64,000 nt of DNA from contig NC_068558.1 of NCBI RefSeq assembly GCF_022201045.2, forward strand, positions 1,550,001 to 1,614,000, given 5' to 3'. Source of the DNA: Citrus sinensis. Taxonomy: Eukaryota > Streptophyta > Magnoliopsida > Sapindales > Rutaceae. Both the position numbers and the translations under genes were made by a program. Shown in pieces: positions 47,401-60,086 of this stretch. Each line of letters begins with the position of its first letter. Positions within the stretch are counted from its first letter, which is position 1. The notes beneath the pieces are model-generated. The model did no database searches, was not told the DNA's origin, and saw only the letters and a list, made by a program, of their open reading frames with translations.

Positions 47401-47499
47401 TTGATGAAGTGTTGGGTTACTAGATGAAACGTCTGAGTAACAAAAGCCACCTGATGAAATTATGTTCCTTGATTTATCTTCACAAAGTTCCCTAGCCAT
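44403..47499 (-). CDS. BEL1: BEL1-type TALE homeodomain transcription factor
   Basis: Four coding exons on the minus strand: 47499-46501 (333 codons), 46117-45735, 45311-45251 (61 bp) and 45032-44403. Introns are GT-AG and the product is 690 aa. Features in order: [11 protein letters not shown]; the ZIBEL-like [13 protein letters not shown]; the SKY box [17 protein letters not shown] (about residue 260); the BELL domain starting near [19 protein letters not shown] across exon 1/2 and continuing [12 protein letters not shown] to [17 protein letters not shown]; the TALE homeodomain across exons 2-4 ([46 protein letters not shown]); a second ZIBEL motif SLTLGLQQ; and the C-terminal [17 protein letters not shown]. 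The order and the end match Arabidopsis BEL1, which controls ovule integument identity with KNOX partners in the nucleus. The ATG follows a 5' UTR intron acceptor (47533). Length exceeds the Arabidopsis protein by about 80 aa, mainly in the low-complexity N-terminus. Confidence 0.95.
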
Positions 47500-47532
47500 G
47501 TAAATAAAAAGTTCCAAATTTTTTTGTTGACT

Positions 47533-47679
47533 CTGCAAAGAATTAAAAAACCAAACAAGATCACCTAACAAAACTTTTAAGACTAAATGATATTCAAAAT
47601 AAGAAAAAAATCTTGGACCTTGTTGGCTATTTTATTTAAGTGCAAATTTAATACAAGAGAGAAAAACGCGAGGCCTTAC
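47533..47679 (-). other. 5' UTR intron of BEL1
   Basis: A donor GCAACTG|GTAAGGCC ends the leader exon at 47680, and an acceptor TTCTTTGCAG|AGTCAAC restarts it at 47532, 33 nt before the ATG. Sites are read on the minus strand. No transcript evidence. Confidence 0.6.
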
Positions 47680-47731
47680 CAGTTGCGGAGCAAGAGTAAA
47701 CTATGTATTTTATCAGTGATGTTGAAGACGA

Positions 47732-47772
47732 AGCAGAAGAAGAACAAGAAAAAGAAGAAGAAGAAGAAGAAG
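47732..47772. repeat. (GAA)n/(TTC)n tract in the BEL1 leader
   Basis: Imperfect AAGAAG run on the plus strand, so CTT repeats on the transcribed minus strand. It lies just upstream of the 5' UTR intron donor, within the probable leader exon. Confidence 0.75.
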
Positions 47773-47779
47773 CGCTCCT

Positions 47780-49190
47780 CAGAGTTTTTCTGTAAGTAAG
47801 CCAACATGGGTTGCCATAAGAACGGACAAAGAGAGAAAGATCAGAAATAGAAGATCAGATAGAGAGGATTATGACTTCGTAGAGCTAGCCGTGATCATAA
47901 CTTCATGTTTCTATATGCCTCTCTTTTTCTTCTCTCTCTATAGACTGTAGCCAAGCTACCAATAAGCTCAAGTGGGTCAATGCTGTATGATATTAATACA
48001 TCCAAAATAGACTTCCTAGTAAGAAAATTCAGTAATCCCCCCTCAATTATTTCATACCCAACAATTAAAAATGACCACAATCATTAATATAATATGATAA
48101 GTAATAAACAAAACCATAAAAAAAGGACCGAATCCTCTGCTTGAGAAAGTATTGTAAAATGACCATACACAGAGACCAGGGACCAACAGAAAGTTATTAT
48201 TATGATCGTCGTTTGCCTGATACACAAACTACAAGCCGTCACATGACCTGTTCTTTGTTGTTTAATTAATTGGTTATATATTAAGACATTCCACATACTG
48301 ATAATAATAATAATAAATTAATCATCATAATCATATAATTGAGAGAAAAATAAAATAAATGAAGATAAAAAGATATAAGAGATCTTGGTTGGAACACGAA
48401 TCCCAAAAATCACTTCCTAAGTTGGAGTTGTAACCAGGCTTTTTCAGATGGGTCTCAGACTCTCAGTGTGGCTTCTCTTAGAGGGTGGGCCTTTAAAAAA
48501 AAAATTGTACTTGTTTCCCAAAACGAAAAATAATATATATACAATACAAGGGCATATAATATTGAATTGAATGTCTGAGACTGAGTGAGAGAGAGAGGTG
48601 TGTGACTGAATTTTGAGAGAGAGAGAGAGAGAGAGAGAATAGATGCGCCTGGACGTGGATGTAGTGTAAAAAATTTGTTCCCAAAATAAGGGACTGTGTG
48701 TGTGATGAGATGAGGTGGTCCAATTCTTCCCCCATCTAATTCTAATTAATTGGTGTATTAAAAGTACTCCACCCATTCTCCTTCTCTCTCTAAATTTCTT
48801 TTCTTTTTGGGACCACTTCTTTTTTCTCTTCCTTCATTTTTTCAAGATGATATATATTAATATATATATATATATATATAAATAACAATATGCTCACTCC
48901 ACGCGCACCTTTGCTAGCTATCACCATTCACCCGCCATGTTTCACCATAAGAAGAGAACATCTTTTTTTTAACTGGGCAGTCTGGCTCTTTTTCGTTGAG
49001 GCCTGCTTCCTCACTTATTCCTAATCCAGAAAATTTCAGTTCCGTGTATCATCACTTCAAATTCGGAATTGGTTGGCTACATTGATATGAATACTACATA
49101 TTTTTATTTGAATTGGGAGCAAAAATTTTCATTCGAATCACCCACTAACTAAATGGAAAATTACTTGTTTTTTCTGCAAATGTACAAGGG
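47780..49190. other. BEL1 upstream/promoter side
   Basis: No exon seen. Contains the GA microsatellite at 48615-48638 and a TA-rich tract at 48848-48881. Confidence 0.4.
48615..48638. repeat. (GA)12 microsatellite upstream of BEL1
   Basis: A pure GA run about 1.1 kb upstream of the BEL1 ATG. GA/CT repeats are known binding sites for plant BPC/BBR (BASIC PENTACYSTEINE) proteins, which act on homeobox genes. Any role here is inference. Confidence 0.85.
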
Positions 49191-49333
49191 TTTCAAGTCT
49201 CTCTTGTACATTAATGGAGCAATTTATACTCTTTCATATATTAGAAATGTACATGATAAGCGTTTCAAGTCTCTCTTGCACATTAATGGACCAATATGTA
49301 TTCTTTCATATATTAAAAATGTACATGGCATAT
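49191..49333. repeat. two-copy tandem repeat, 72-bp period
   Basis: TTTCAAGTCTCTCTTG at 49191 recurs at 49263, and both units continue through ACATTAATGGA and CTTTCATATATTA. The copies differ at several positions, so this is an older duplication than the 84-bp repeat. Confidence 0.85.
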
Positions 49334-51059
49334 TATGAGTCTAAGTATCTATGTTACACCATTTCAAAGTTGATGTGGTGATAAAGTCAAATATTCAAGG
49401 CTTCCGGCTGCACCATACCAATAAAAAATTGGAAGTTATGACCGACTTTAATTTGGTAACTACAATAATTATAAAACAAGAAAAATAAAGAACTTTCATG
49501 AACTCATACTAATTTATCGTTTATGTATATAGTCGTGAAAAAATCCTCATTTTCAAGCTTTTAATAAAAAAAATTACATTTTTTTTTAATGTATACTGTA
49601 TATGGAAACATGAGTTACTTTTAAAAAATAAAGTAAATGTAATCATCCAAAAAAGCACCATCCACACACGTTTTTTCCATAATAAATTAAAGGAGAAAAA
49701 AGGGGTACTCATCAGCTCTTAGCCTTGAAAAAAACAAGGTGAAAACAAAAATACACGCACGAAACGTGAGAGTGGGGGTCGAGTCAAACGTCAAATTGAA
49801 TAATGAATAATACAGCTTTTAATTTTTGTCCGTTAAAAGCAGGTGGTCCTATAACGAAGCTTTCTACGCCGCTTGCCAAAATTTCTCTTGCTCTTACTTA
49901 ACCCTCCCGATGACGTCGTCAAATTTGTGCTTTATCGACTTGTAATTTTCCTGTGGTGGAGATGATAATAATATTAGGAAAATGTACAAACTACAATACG
50001 CACCCTTTGCCTTTGCCTTGCGCACCATATATATATATATATAATATAATATAAAACAACTACCAGTCTCCGAATAGACAGAGTCACTGACTTACATAGT
50101 TAAAGCTCGTATCCTCACGTAACTTTCATCAGATTTTCTCTGCCAATGTATAGATTTTACATAATATATGTATATATATACGTTTACTTTAAAATTTATT
50201 TGAGCCACAAAGCAGTTTGTACGGAAGCAGCTTTTTATTGTGAATTGTGATGACTGATGATGGATTTGTGTTTGGGCCAGTTTATTTGCAAAATAGCACC
50301 CACAAAAGGCGGGGGAGGGGAGTAAAACTAAAACTAAAAAAGATGATCTGTTGAGGTTCTTAGTGATTCATGGCAGCGTCCAGTTTTGAGATTGGCGTTG
50401 AAACTTGAAGCTTTTGTGGGTCTGCAAGCGTGCGTGGTCCATGATCCTTTTTGAGTTGCTGGGGACCAATCTATTTAGCTATATTATTAGGGCATCAATG
50501 GCACTGCTACTGTAAACCTAGGTAGCGTAGCTACCAATTTATTTTTGCAGCTTTTTGATGTCCATTTCATCAGCGGATCATTGAACTTGGGATCAAGTTC
50601 TCACAAGATTAGGTTTCAGGTTCGAGATCTTTGATTTATTCAAACCCTAAGTAACTAATAATATGGAGATCGATCTGAGTTGTAATTAATTTCAGTTATT
50701 GTTTTGCCTCATTGGTTGGCAATTTAAATTGTGCCCTGTCATTGTGGCTTAAGGTTCGCTTGAAAATGGATTATGTACTTCGGATACTGTCCGGTTTTAA
50801 TTGTGTTATGGGCTTGTCTTTGTTAGAGTGAGGACGCTTCAATTAGTATTCACGTGGCTTAATCTCTCATTGCTGTCAAGAAAAAGTTATTAATATCATT
50901 GTTATTGATTATTTTTCCATTGCGCTGCCAACATGTTTGAACTAGCTTAATATCAGGGATGAATATTTTGTGCAGTATACCTATGCGGTACTTAAATAAT
51001 TCTCACCTAAAAATTACTAAGTAAGCATTGAGCTTTTCAACTAGTTAAGTTAAGCTACT

Positions 51060-51500
51060 TACGTAAAAATTAGAGAGAAAAGTGAGCAATTAGGGTAAAG
51101 AGAGTATGTGTATTATTCACAGAGTGTCTGTACAAGAGAGTTCGGGAGCTTGCATTGAGTTGCTTATAAGTTTGCTTCGTTATTGCTTTTTACTGAAATG
51201 GCAAGTGGCAAGCCCTATTTATAATAAGACTTGCCTAATTTTAGAATCTTCTAACCCTAAAGAGTTCTCATGAGTTGGAGAGAGCTCTCATTTCTAGCAA
51301 GATTTAGAGTGATCGTAGACTATACTATGTACAAGCTACGTGCTGCAACACTCTAGCAATATCTAGAGATTTCCTAATTATGTACAAATAAAAAATGCGT
51401 TAGAGATAGAACTTTCTAGAATTAAGTCAAGCTAGCACACCGTGACTTGTGTACTTAGCGTCTTCGGCTGAAATTTGGGCGGTCTGTGGCATCAAACTAA
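51060..51500 (-). mobile_element. possible solo LTR remnant
   Basis: Read on the minus strand, the stretch has a TATA-type box (TTATAAATAGGGCTTGCC) about 100 bp before ACTCTGTGAATAATACACAT, a layout typical of LTR U3-R-U5 regions. No internal retroelement sequence adjoins it, and I could not fix TG/CA ends or a duplication. Confidence 0.35.
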
Positions 51501-51529
51501 AAAGAGCCCAAACATATACAATTTAGTAA

Positions 51530-52130
51530 GGATAAAAAGAAGATAAAAAAGGTCAAAAAATCATCCTAAACAGTATCAGTTTAGCCTAAAGCTACGCTAA
51601 TAGGCTACTTTAAACAAAATCATAGTTAATAGAAAAATAGAGGTAATAGAGGTATTATATATTGCATCTTTTTATAAGGGATTATTGTTAAAGAGGGTCT
51701 TTATACAATTGTTTAATTATGTTGCTAGGGTTCATTTGGTTATAGTTTCACAATTTTAAAGTGTTTGGTAAACAACACTAATCGTCGCTAACATGGGCGG
51801 AGAAGAAGTTAAATTGTGCATTAATTAAGTTAAATAAATACAAACAAAAACAGCATTAACTCTTGAGTAGAACAGTCGAAGCAAAACTGCCAAATTGTTT
51901 AAGCATAAATAAAGAGAGCCCTAGGAACGACGACTTAGCTTCGACAAAAGATGAAAACAAGAAGAATCATTCTAAAACATCGTAGTTGAGCTTAAATTGG
52001 ACTACTTCTACCAAAGATCATAATTAACAGAAAAAAAAAAGTTGAGTTATAATATTGCATCTTTTAATAAGGGATTATTGCCAAAGAGGGTCTTCACAGT
52101 TGTTTGATTTTGTTTCTAATTTTAGGGTAT
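51530..52130. repeat. diverged direct repeat, about 420-bp spacing
   Basis: The block at about 51540-51730 resembles that at about 51960-52130. Both include a run like TATTGCATCTTTT followed by AATAAGGGATTATTG (in one copy ATAAGGGATTATTG), then AAAGAGGGTCTT. Many substitutions separate the copies. Confidence 0.7.
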
Positions 52131-55100
52131 CCAAATCATAAGCCGACACGATCAGTTTCCCTCAAGTAGGAGAGTTATATATAGCAGCGGGACCTCTGGG
52201 GTTTGCTTAGCTAGCACTATGTATATAACGTTATAGATAAAGTAGTTTCATGAACTGATCAAACAATAAATTAAAGCTGGACAACAAGTAAATTATAGAG
52301 GGATTGTTTGATTTCTTCTTATTAGTAGCACGATTTCCATCATTGTATATATTGATAATATATACGCACGCGCGTGTAAGTCTAACGAGGAGCTAATCAG
52401 CTAATTAATCTACGTAAAATTAATATACCATGCCACTTGTTACTTCATTTGTCTTCATAATTTACTCCCAATATAAGGGTTTTTTTTTTAAAAAAAAAGT
52501 ACGATATTTTTCTCATGCTTTCATCAGTGACTATATATAATTTAACTATTTATTATTACTTTCTTCTTTAATCAAACTTTTGGGGGACACAAAATTGCAA
52601 TTTGGCAACATTATACAACATAAAGACAACCCACGTGGAAAATTTTGTCATGGTGGGCTATTTCAGTATGAAACTATGAATTAATATTATATTGTCCAGT
52701 TATGAGTTAAAATATAGGCTTTTTTGTTTTCATGGCCGTTTAATTATTCACCGCTTTTTGTTCTTGAATGGACTGTCAAGATCTAATGATGCATTTCATC
52801 AAAGTAGTCATTCATCAGAGCAACGGTCTTGATCAATTTGTTTATCATCAAGTATATAATTTATATCTTGGGGGCAGAAAGTTAATAGACAAAGAGGAAC
52901 TTAAGCTTCTTCTTTTTAGAAATGCTAAGTGAAAGTGAAAGAATAGATTCGATTATGGTATCAAGGTGCGGACGCACTCATTTTCTCTTTTTCGACACAT
53001 TATTAAATCATACGGTTTAATAGTTAATTAAAATAACTTTATTAAATCACATAATTTAATAACAAGTCTGCATTTAAAAATGACGGATGCAGGTGTGTGT
53101 ATGTGTGTGCGCGCGTGTATATATATAGAGAGAGAAGGGGGGGAGACAAAGAGAGAGTCCGAGCTATAAATTTTATTTACAGAGGCAATTTAAGAATGAA
53201 TTCAGTATAAAATATCATATTTTATATTCATGGGACATTTTAATTAATTTCATGAAGGTACAGGCCTAAAATTTTTCAATTCATGGGGGTATTTCAATTA
53301 ATTTTACAGGATTAGGGTCTTGAATAGTAAATAAAATTTATGGTTTTTCCTAAACAAGTGCGGGCAGTTGCCCCATTTACCGAGGCTGGCTCCATATATA
53401 TATATATGTCATGACGACAGTAACCAAAGATATTATACTTCACAACTTGGAGACCATCAGATAATCAATTTTTTGTAGATTTTTTTAATGATCTGATGAT
53501 GCTCAAACTATAGGGTATGATATCGTTAGAAATTACATAATTGGCCGCATACGTAGAATATATGCTTGCTAGCTCTGCAATTTTTTGATTTTGAATATTT
53601 TCAGCATTTTAATTTATTGATCTTTATGCTTCATATTTATCCCACAATGCACATGCTAAATAATTATTGTATGTGAAGCCGCAGAGCTAAAATGGAGAGT
53701 CAAATAAACATGGGCTATCCGGTTGAATAGCATAGAAACTAGGGTGATTATAGAAATCAAAATGAAAATGACATTTACAATATTCAACATCACTTCTTAT
53801 AATGTGATCCTCTCTTGCAAGCCCGGGCTAGGTTTGCTTTTTATATTGGCACAAATTCACTAATCTTTATGAGTAGTGCAGCGTTGACACCAATGATACG
53901 ACGAATTTTAAATCACAATGTAATAATAATCTTCATCATCTTAATTTCGCCAAATATACGTGTACGGTTTGTGTGTATGATTCCCGTATTATGTGTTTAC
54001 AAGCTTTTGGATGGCTTCTATATATAATTTGTTTTAATGGTTTAATTAAGAATAATAATTGATTAAAAAAATGGGTAACATAAAAGTTTCAGGATGTGGC
54101 ATGCATTTGCGTCATTTTGTTCTAAGAGATTTGATCATCTGAGTCATTACTTTTGTAATTTATATAGAAACATTATCTGGAAAAACGGCACAATGATCCC
54201 TATACTATCATTTTCAAAAACACGATCAATTCCTCGGTAAGTTTTTATTTTGTTGTAACTCACCATGTGCATGTTCATTCACACATGCATTAATCATTTA
54301 ACAAATTTTGCGCTAGCTAGCTCGCAAACGACTTCTAATTGATAATTGATAATTCCATTTTCTTGGCCGATCGTGTAAGTTCGTCTCCATAATAACTCCA
54401 TGATCATACAATTTACTGGGTGACCCAAGTTGCAGAAATTCTCCAATTTAATTGCTAACTAGCTTTTGGCTTTTTGGAGACTAAAAGAAGGGAAAGCGAT
54501 ACAAGGAACAAAAGTAGGGCCAGCACTGAGCAAGAAACAAAAAGGAAGGGAGCTACCTGAAGAAATTGATAACAACAAAATTAAAGTGCTGGCCAGGCCA
54601 GTGTACATGTGAAAAGAAGATCTCATAGTACTACTAGTGCGCATGTTGAAAGATTTTAATCCTCAGAAAGAAGTTAGTGGCATTAAAAACCCTAGCAACA
54701 AAGCAAGTCCGTGCATGCCCTCGACACGTGGGGCTCCTTCGAAACATGACCATTTCCATTTGTGTGGTCCATTGACCCATTAACCTTTTAGTACTCCATT
54801 GATTCATCATTAACTTTGGATTACGTATGTAAATTGTTTGTAATCAGTTACATAATGGCAAGATTATTCATTAATGTATCAATTACTTAATAAAAGAACA
54901 AAAATACGTACATTGCAGCTATATATAATGACAACAACCCCAACTTTAGATTAGATTTTTCTATTTTTAAGTAATGATATGTTTACGTAGTTGAGAAATA
55001 AATTTTGTACCCTATATGATATGGCATTTAATGTGTCATTCATCCATTGGTGCTGTGAATTATTTCGTTAATGATAATATAGAAAATCAGTTATTACAAA

Positions 55101-58100
55101 TCATTTGAGATGTAAAATTCATATCTCAATTTTGTATTTACATCATTAATTTAACTTTTTTTTTTTTGTATATCACTATACACACACACACACGAGATAT
55201 TATTTAAAGTACCACCAGTTTTGGAGCCGTAATAAAACCTGCCGAGCTACTAAATTAGGGTTTCGTGCAGATGCCATGCCCATGTATATCAATTTTAACA
55301 ATGCACTATGAACTAGCAGTAATGACTTACACAAGTAAATTTGTGTACCTAGTCCAATACTACATTCAGTCTTTTCTCCAATTAAGGTCCACAGAAAGTC
55401 AGATGTAAGATTTTTTTAATATTAATTATTAATTGAATAATGAAAATGACATTAATTTTACTGGCTGTCTTTGTTGAAATTTAGCTGCTTTTTTTTTGTG
55501 CGAAGCTACTTAATTGATTATCTCGTAATTTTTTTGAAGTTGTGAAACATACTTTTGTAATCTCCTCTCTTGTGGACCAATATGATAGTGGAATCTTCAA
55601 TCCATATAAGGCTCATTCATCATCATAATCAATTTATCATCAAAATGAGGGTCCAACTTAATGAACATAAAAGTCAATTTGCAACTTGAATTTGTATGAC
55701 AATAATGTCACCCACAAAAATGGAGCAATCCCTCTTATCTTTTAAGACTCGTCATGCTTTTCATCTTATATACTATGTTACTAATTATCCCTTAATTGTT
55801 GTTTGCTGTCTTTATTCTAAACTTCTATTGGGAAAATAATGGAATTTGCGGCCATGTCTTTTACAAAATTATGTTGTTAGATTTCCAAGAATGCATACAA
55901 TTAATTAATTAATAATATACAAGATTAAGAAGAAATTAAAGTGAAAAGGGCATATCATCCAAGTTGTACAACATAAAGTTGTGGGCTTATATAAGAGTTG
56001 ACAAAAGTCTAATACTATCATCAATTTATTTCCATAATTAATTAGTTCCATTTTCTTTGACGACTTAATTACTAATGCAAAGCAAACTAATAGACATGTA
56101 TTATTTTCATAAAAATCTTATTTAGGAGTTTAATAAATCAGATAATCCATACAGAAAGATTTCGGGTAAATTTTCAAGAAATGTTAGCCAATTTTAAAAT
56201 ATTGTTGATTTCCTTCGCCAACACGAAAGATCAGCCATCGACAGGACTACAGTCAATGCATATGACAAACGCAAAAAAAAAAAAGAACTAATATTGAATT
56301 ATTTTTTTTGCTTCGGGGTCTTTAGTGGTATCTGTCGTTAAAATGTAACATTGTTTCCTATGGCCGTACTTGGGTTTCTTTACAATTTTTCTCTAGTCCC
56401 CCATGACTCACACACTTGCTGAGCTAACTAGAATTTGAAGCAAATTAATTAGCTTCATATTATAGTGTTTAGTTTGTCAATCACAAGAGGTTTCTTATAA
56501 GTTTTGCTAGCTTTATGATTGGACGATTAAAGAGAAAAAGGAAAAACAGCTTTACTAGAAAGAAGAGACAAAATCTAATGAAAGCTACTCTTTTGTGTGT
56601 ATTTAATTAAGTATTTTTTTTCTTTTTTTCTTTACTAATTTTATAATAAGCGAGCTGATTGGTTACGCTTTCTTCGGTGTTAAAAAAATAGTAAATTGAA
56701 AGAGAGAAGATGCATGTAAAAATAGTAAGAAAAACAAACTACCGTCGATTTTCATAGGCAGCATTATTGATAAGGTTTTATATATAGAGAGAAAACTAAA
56801 TTCACTCACCCACCCACGGCATGAATTCGTAAAGAGCTTCTTTGTTTTGTAGCTTCTCGTATTCTTTTCATTGATGCCTTTTCCTTTTTCATTTTGTTAG
56901 TTGATTCGCTTTCTTTTTAACCGTAGTAATTGAAAGTGATATTCGAGACAATACCAAGTAATTAGTTAACCCTGCGTGCTCACATGTCTCTAAACATTAA
57001 TTCACTTTCAGAGAAGCGAAACATAAATTTGTTGACCGAGCTAATGGCATCGGCAGCCGAAAGAGACCGGCTTTGCTTTCAGAAAAAAAAAAAATAATAA
57101 TAATAATAATAATAATAAACGAATAAGGAATTAATAAGGTCAATGGTGGTTTGATTCAAAAATCAAAAAGGGTCAGCGTTAGTTTATTATTGAAGACATC
57201 ATGAGATTTTACTTTGTGCGTTACGGAGACGGGCATTTGCTTGGAAATTAACACAGAGAGAGATGCTGGGTCAATCGCTAATCACTATGACTAATCGCAA
57301 GTGTATGTAACTCTTTGTCAATGGCCAAGTTTTTCGGTAACCAGCTTGGAGCTTTATTACTATGATTTATCGCCAGTTGCAGTTGACCTTCAAGTCAGCT
57401 ATTATTATGTGCCTTTTTTTTGGGGTTATTCTATTCACTTTTTTTAAATATCAATTTATACAAAAAAAGTAAGCAATTTTGATCTGAAACCCTATTTCCC
57501 TGTAAGCTCGGGCATTTCTCGTGTCCATACAAGGACAACGAACAAATTTTGCATGCACCACTCATTAGCAACTCCCAAGAAACTAGTTGTACGACCACGT
57601 TTACATGTGACAAAAACTTATTCACTGATCTATATCTATGCGCAAATCGCGGAAACATAAAATTATTGAACTAAGATCTTTTAATTAAACAACTTTCCCA
57701 CTGGCCTATAGAAAGAATATATGTATGTATATGTACATGGCTCACTAGGCTTGAATAAGATTAATGGTTGGTGGCTTCCCATACTTTTTGATCCAAAAAA
57801 GGCCATGCATAACCTCAACCATAAACCAAGTGGATATAGTACTCTTTTAGGCTGCATTAAATTTTCTTTTCGTCATCAAGGTATTATTTAGTAGAAATTA
57901 AAAAGAAAATGTTGATCCTCAACCATACAAGAAATCATTACTTTATAAGAAAAAAAAATTACATGAAACGTATTTTGAAAATCAACTCGTAACTGGTTAA
58001 CAATCGATTCCAAGACAATATATGAAAATTCTCACGAATGACAACATCAAACTAAATCATATTATTGTATTAAAAATTGATTTTAATATGATATAATGCT

Positions 58101-58798
58101 AATGTGAATATAACCTTCAATTTCAAGAAGAAAAACTATAAAATTCTAACATTTAATACTAAAACGCCTTTTAGTTTTTTTGTCATGATTGTGTGAGCGT
58201 AGAGAGTGTGAGAGTCTGAAATAGAGAGAAATGAATTGGGGTTAAAATGGATAATTTCAAAAGATTAACGTACTGCTGATAATAAAAAGATTTTGTGATG
58301 ACATCTCAAATAAATCTAATTAAAAATAAATGTACATAATTTTGTTTAAAGGCTAGGACGAGCTACAAGTGTCTTCGCCACTGATTGGACTTCGGAGGGC
58401 TTTCTTAAACTTTTCTCAAAAAAGAATAAATGAATAAATAAACGAATGAATAAAATGTAAAGAGATAATAATTTATTAAAGAGTGAACCCCACTCTTGGT
58501 CCACCAAAGGCTAGGAGCATATGAGTTTGAAAATGAAATGAAAACTGTTTCTGAACTTCGAGATTTTCTCTGGCTTTATTTATGGTATAAGAAATTATGA
58601 TGATGGGCTATGCGAAGCCCATTTAAAATTTGATGTCCCTAGTCCATGCCAAGCCTTGTGGGTATTCATGCGCGAAGTGTGGCCCAACAATGGGAAACTT
58701 GTTCGCATCAAAAGAAAAACCAGTGAAATTCGATGGGTGGATTTGCTTAGATAAAGAAAAATTTAGGTCAAAACAGGTTGCTCAGGCAGAGAATTGAT

Positions 58799-59741
58799 TA
58801 GGGATGGCAAAATCTAGATCCAGATCCGGATAAAGGTGCATTTATATCTGGATTTACATTTATATTATTATATCTGAATCTGTATCTAGACCCGTAAAAA
58901 AAATATGCGGATCCGGATGCGGGTAATATACATAATGGATGAGGTGGACATTTTGGATATCTGGATGCACAAAATTAAGATTCAATAATTTGAAATGTAA
59001 TTTAGAAATTCAATAATTTAAAAATTAAAGTAATTAAATCAAAAACCTAATTAAAGTAATTCAAGTGAATCTAAAATTAAACTAATTTGTAAAGGTTTAG
59101 ACATGATTTTTCACTAAATTTATGCTTTTACATATTAGTTCACTGAAAATACGAATATTGATTCGCTGGAAAGTAATTAACGTGGGCTTGGTAGTTGGCT
59201 CGCCTTTTGTGTTTCTGATTTTGGCCGATGGTGAGTGGTGGGGAGCAAGGATTGATTTTTGCCGTTTGTGAGTGGTGGGGAGCAGGGGCTGATTTTAGCC
59301 GCTTGTGGCTGTGGGTGGTTAGGAGCAGCCGAGCAATGGAGGCGTCAGTCAGCTGTCCACTGTCGGCGTGAGGCTGAGGGCGAGCAGGGGAGCAGGCAAT
59401 GAGGCAAGGCGGGAGTAGGGCCAAGGGAGTAGCCGTGTGTGTTTTGAGGGTTACTGACTTACTGGATTTCACGATTTATTTTTTGCAATTTTAGCTTATA
59501 TATTTTAATTATTTTCTAATAAAAAAATTAATTTAATTAATAATATAATTAAAATTAATCCATATTGGGATATCCAATTTTCTAAATGTATATGTATCTA
59601 AATTCAGATTAAGATATGTGCGGATTCTCATTCTTAGACTCCATATCAATATTTTTTAATATGCGGATCTAGATTTTTTCATATCCAAATTTTCCGGATC
59701 TTTGCAAATTCGGGCCGGACTCGAATTCTTTTGCATCCCTA
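58799..59741. mobile_element. hAT-like non-autonomous element
   Basis: A 943-bp element with ends TAGGGATGGCAAAA and TTTTGCATCCCTA, and subterminal GGATCCGGAT / CCGGATCTTTG-like repeats on both sides. The left and right 8-bp flanks GAATTGAT and GAATTCAC share only the first five bases, so the duplication is weak. A GC-rich interior (59160-59450) has a minus-strand frame of 110 codons with low-complexity His/Pro/Ala content and no transposase motif. I do not call it a gene. It ends about 345 bp upstream of the phosphoglycerate mutase-like gene. Confidence 0.65.
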
Positions 59742-60086
59742 GAATTCACCTTGATGACTTGAAGTCTTGAACGACATGTACCTCGTGGACTTGAAAGATA
59801 TTTGCCCGTGTAATTTTACTGAACGATCTGTCTTTCCAGTACTTTGGTATTTATCCCCTGTACTTGCACAATATTTGTTCACAGTTGTTCTAATTACATG
59901 TGGTGGAGATATTGCTAATGAGCCATTGAGGTGTGGGCTAGAGGCATGCCAATATTTGCGTGCATAGTGAGCCTGACCGACTGAAGTCTTCAACATCAAC
60001 GGCACATAATATAACCTTTTGAACAATCACTTAATTCCCATTGGCCTTCGGCTTGTTGATTTCGTTATCCTTTCGGTTCCCAAGCA

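Larger units (their letters stand above)
49334..58798. other. long gene-poor region
   Basis: AT-rich, with no supported gene in over 9 kb. Minor features: GT/TA/GA compound microsatellite at 53095-53137, CA run at 55182-55193, AAT run at about 57094-57118, a possible solo LTR (51060-51500) and a diverged direct repeat (51530-52130). A 61-codon minus frame at 54644-54459 is hydrophobic but not supported as a gene. With BEL1 on one side, distal regulatory DNA may be present but cannot be read from sequence alone. Confidence 0.45.

Noticed and set aside
50600..50640. GGTTCGAGAT resembling a tRNA T-arm
   Set aside because: No cloverleaf partners or box A at the right distance. No tRNA gene was found anywhere in the window.
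54516..54600. Possible miRNA hairpin (GGCCAGCACT paired with AGTGCTGGCC, about 62-nt loop)
   Set aside because: Only 10 bp pair well. A nearby AAGGGAGCT stretch merely recalls the miR159/319 family and the mature sequence is not present.
54459..54644. 61-aa hydrophobic minus-strand ORF
   Set aside because: No recognisable peptide family, no TATA placement and no cysteine or processing pattern. Not supported.
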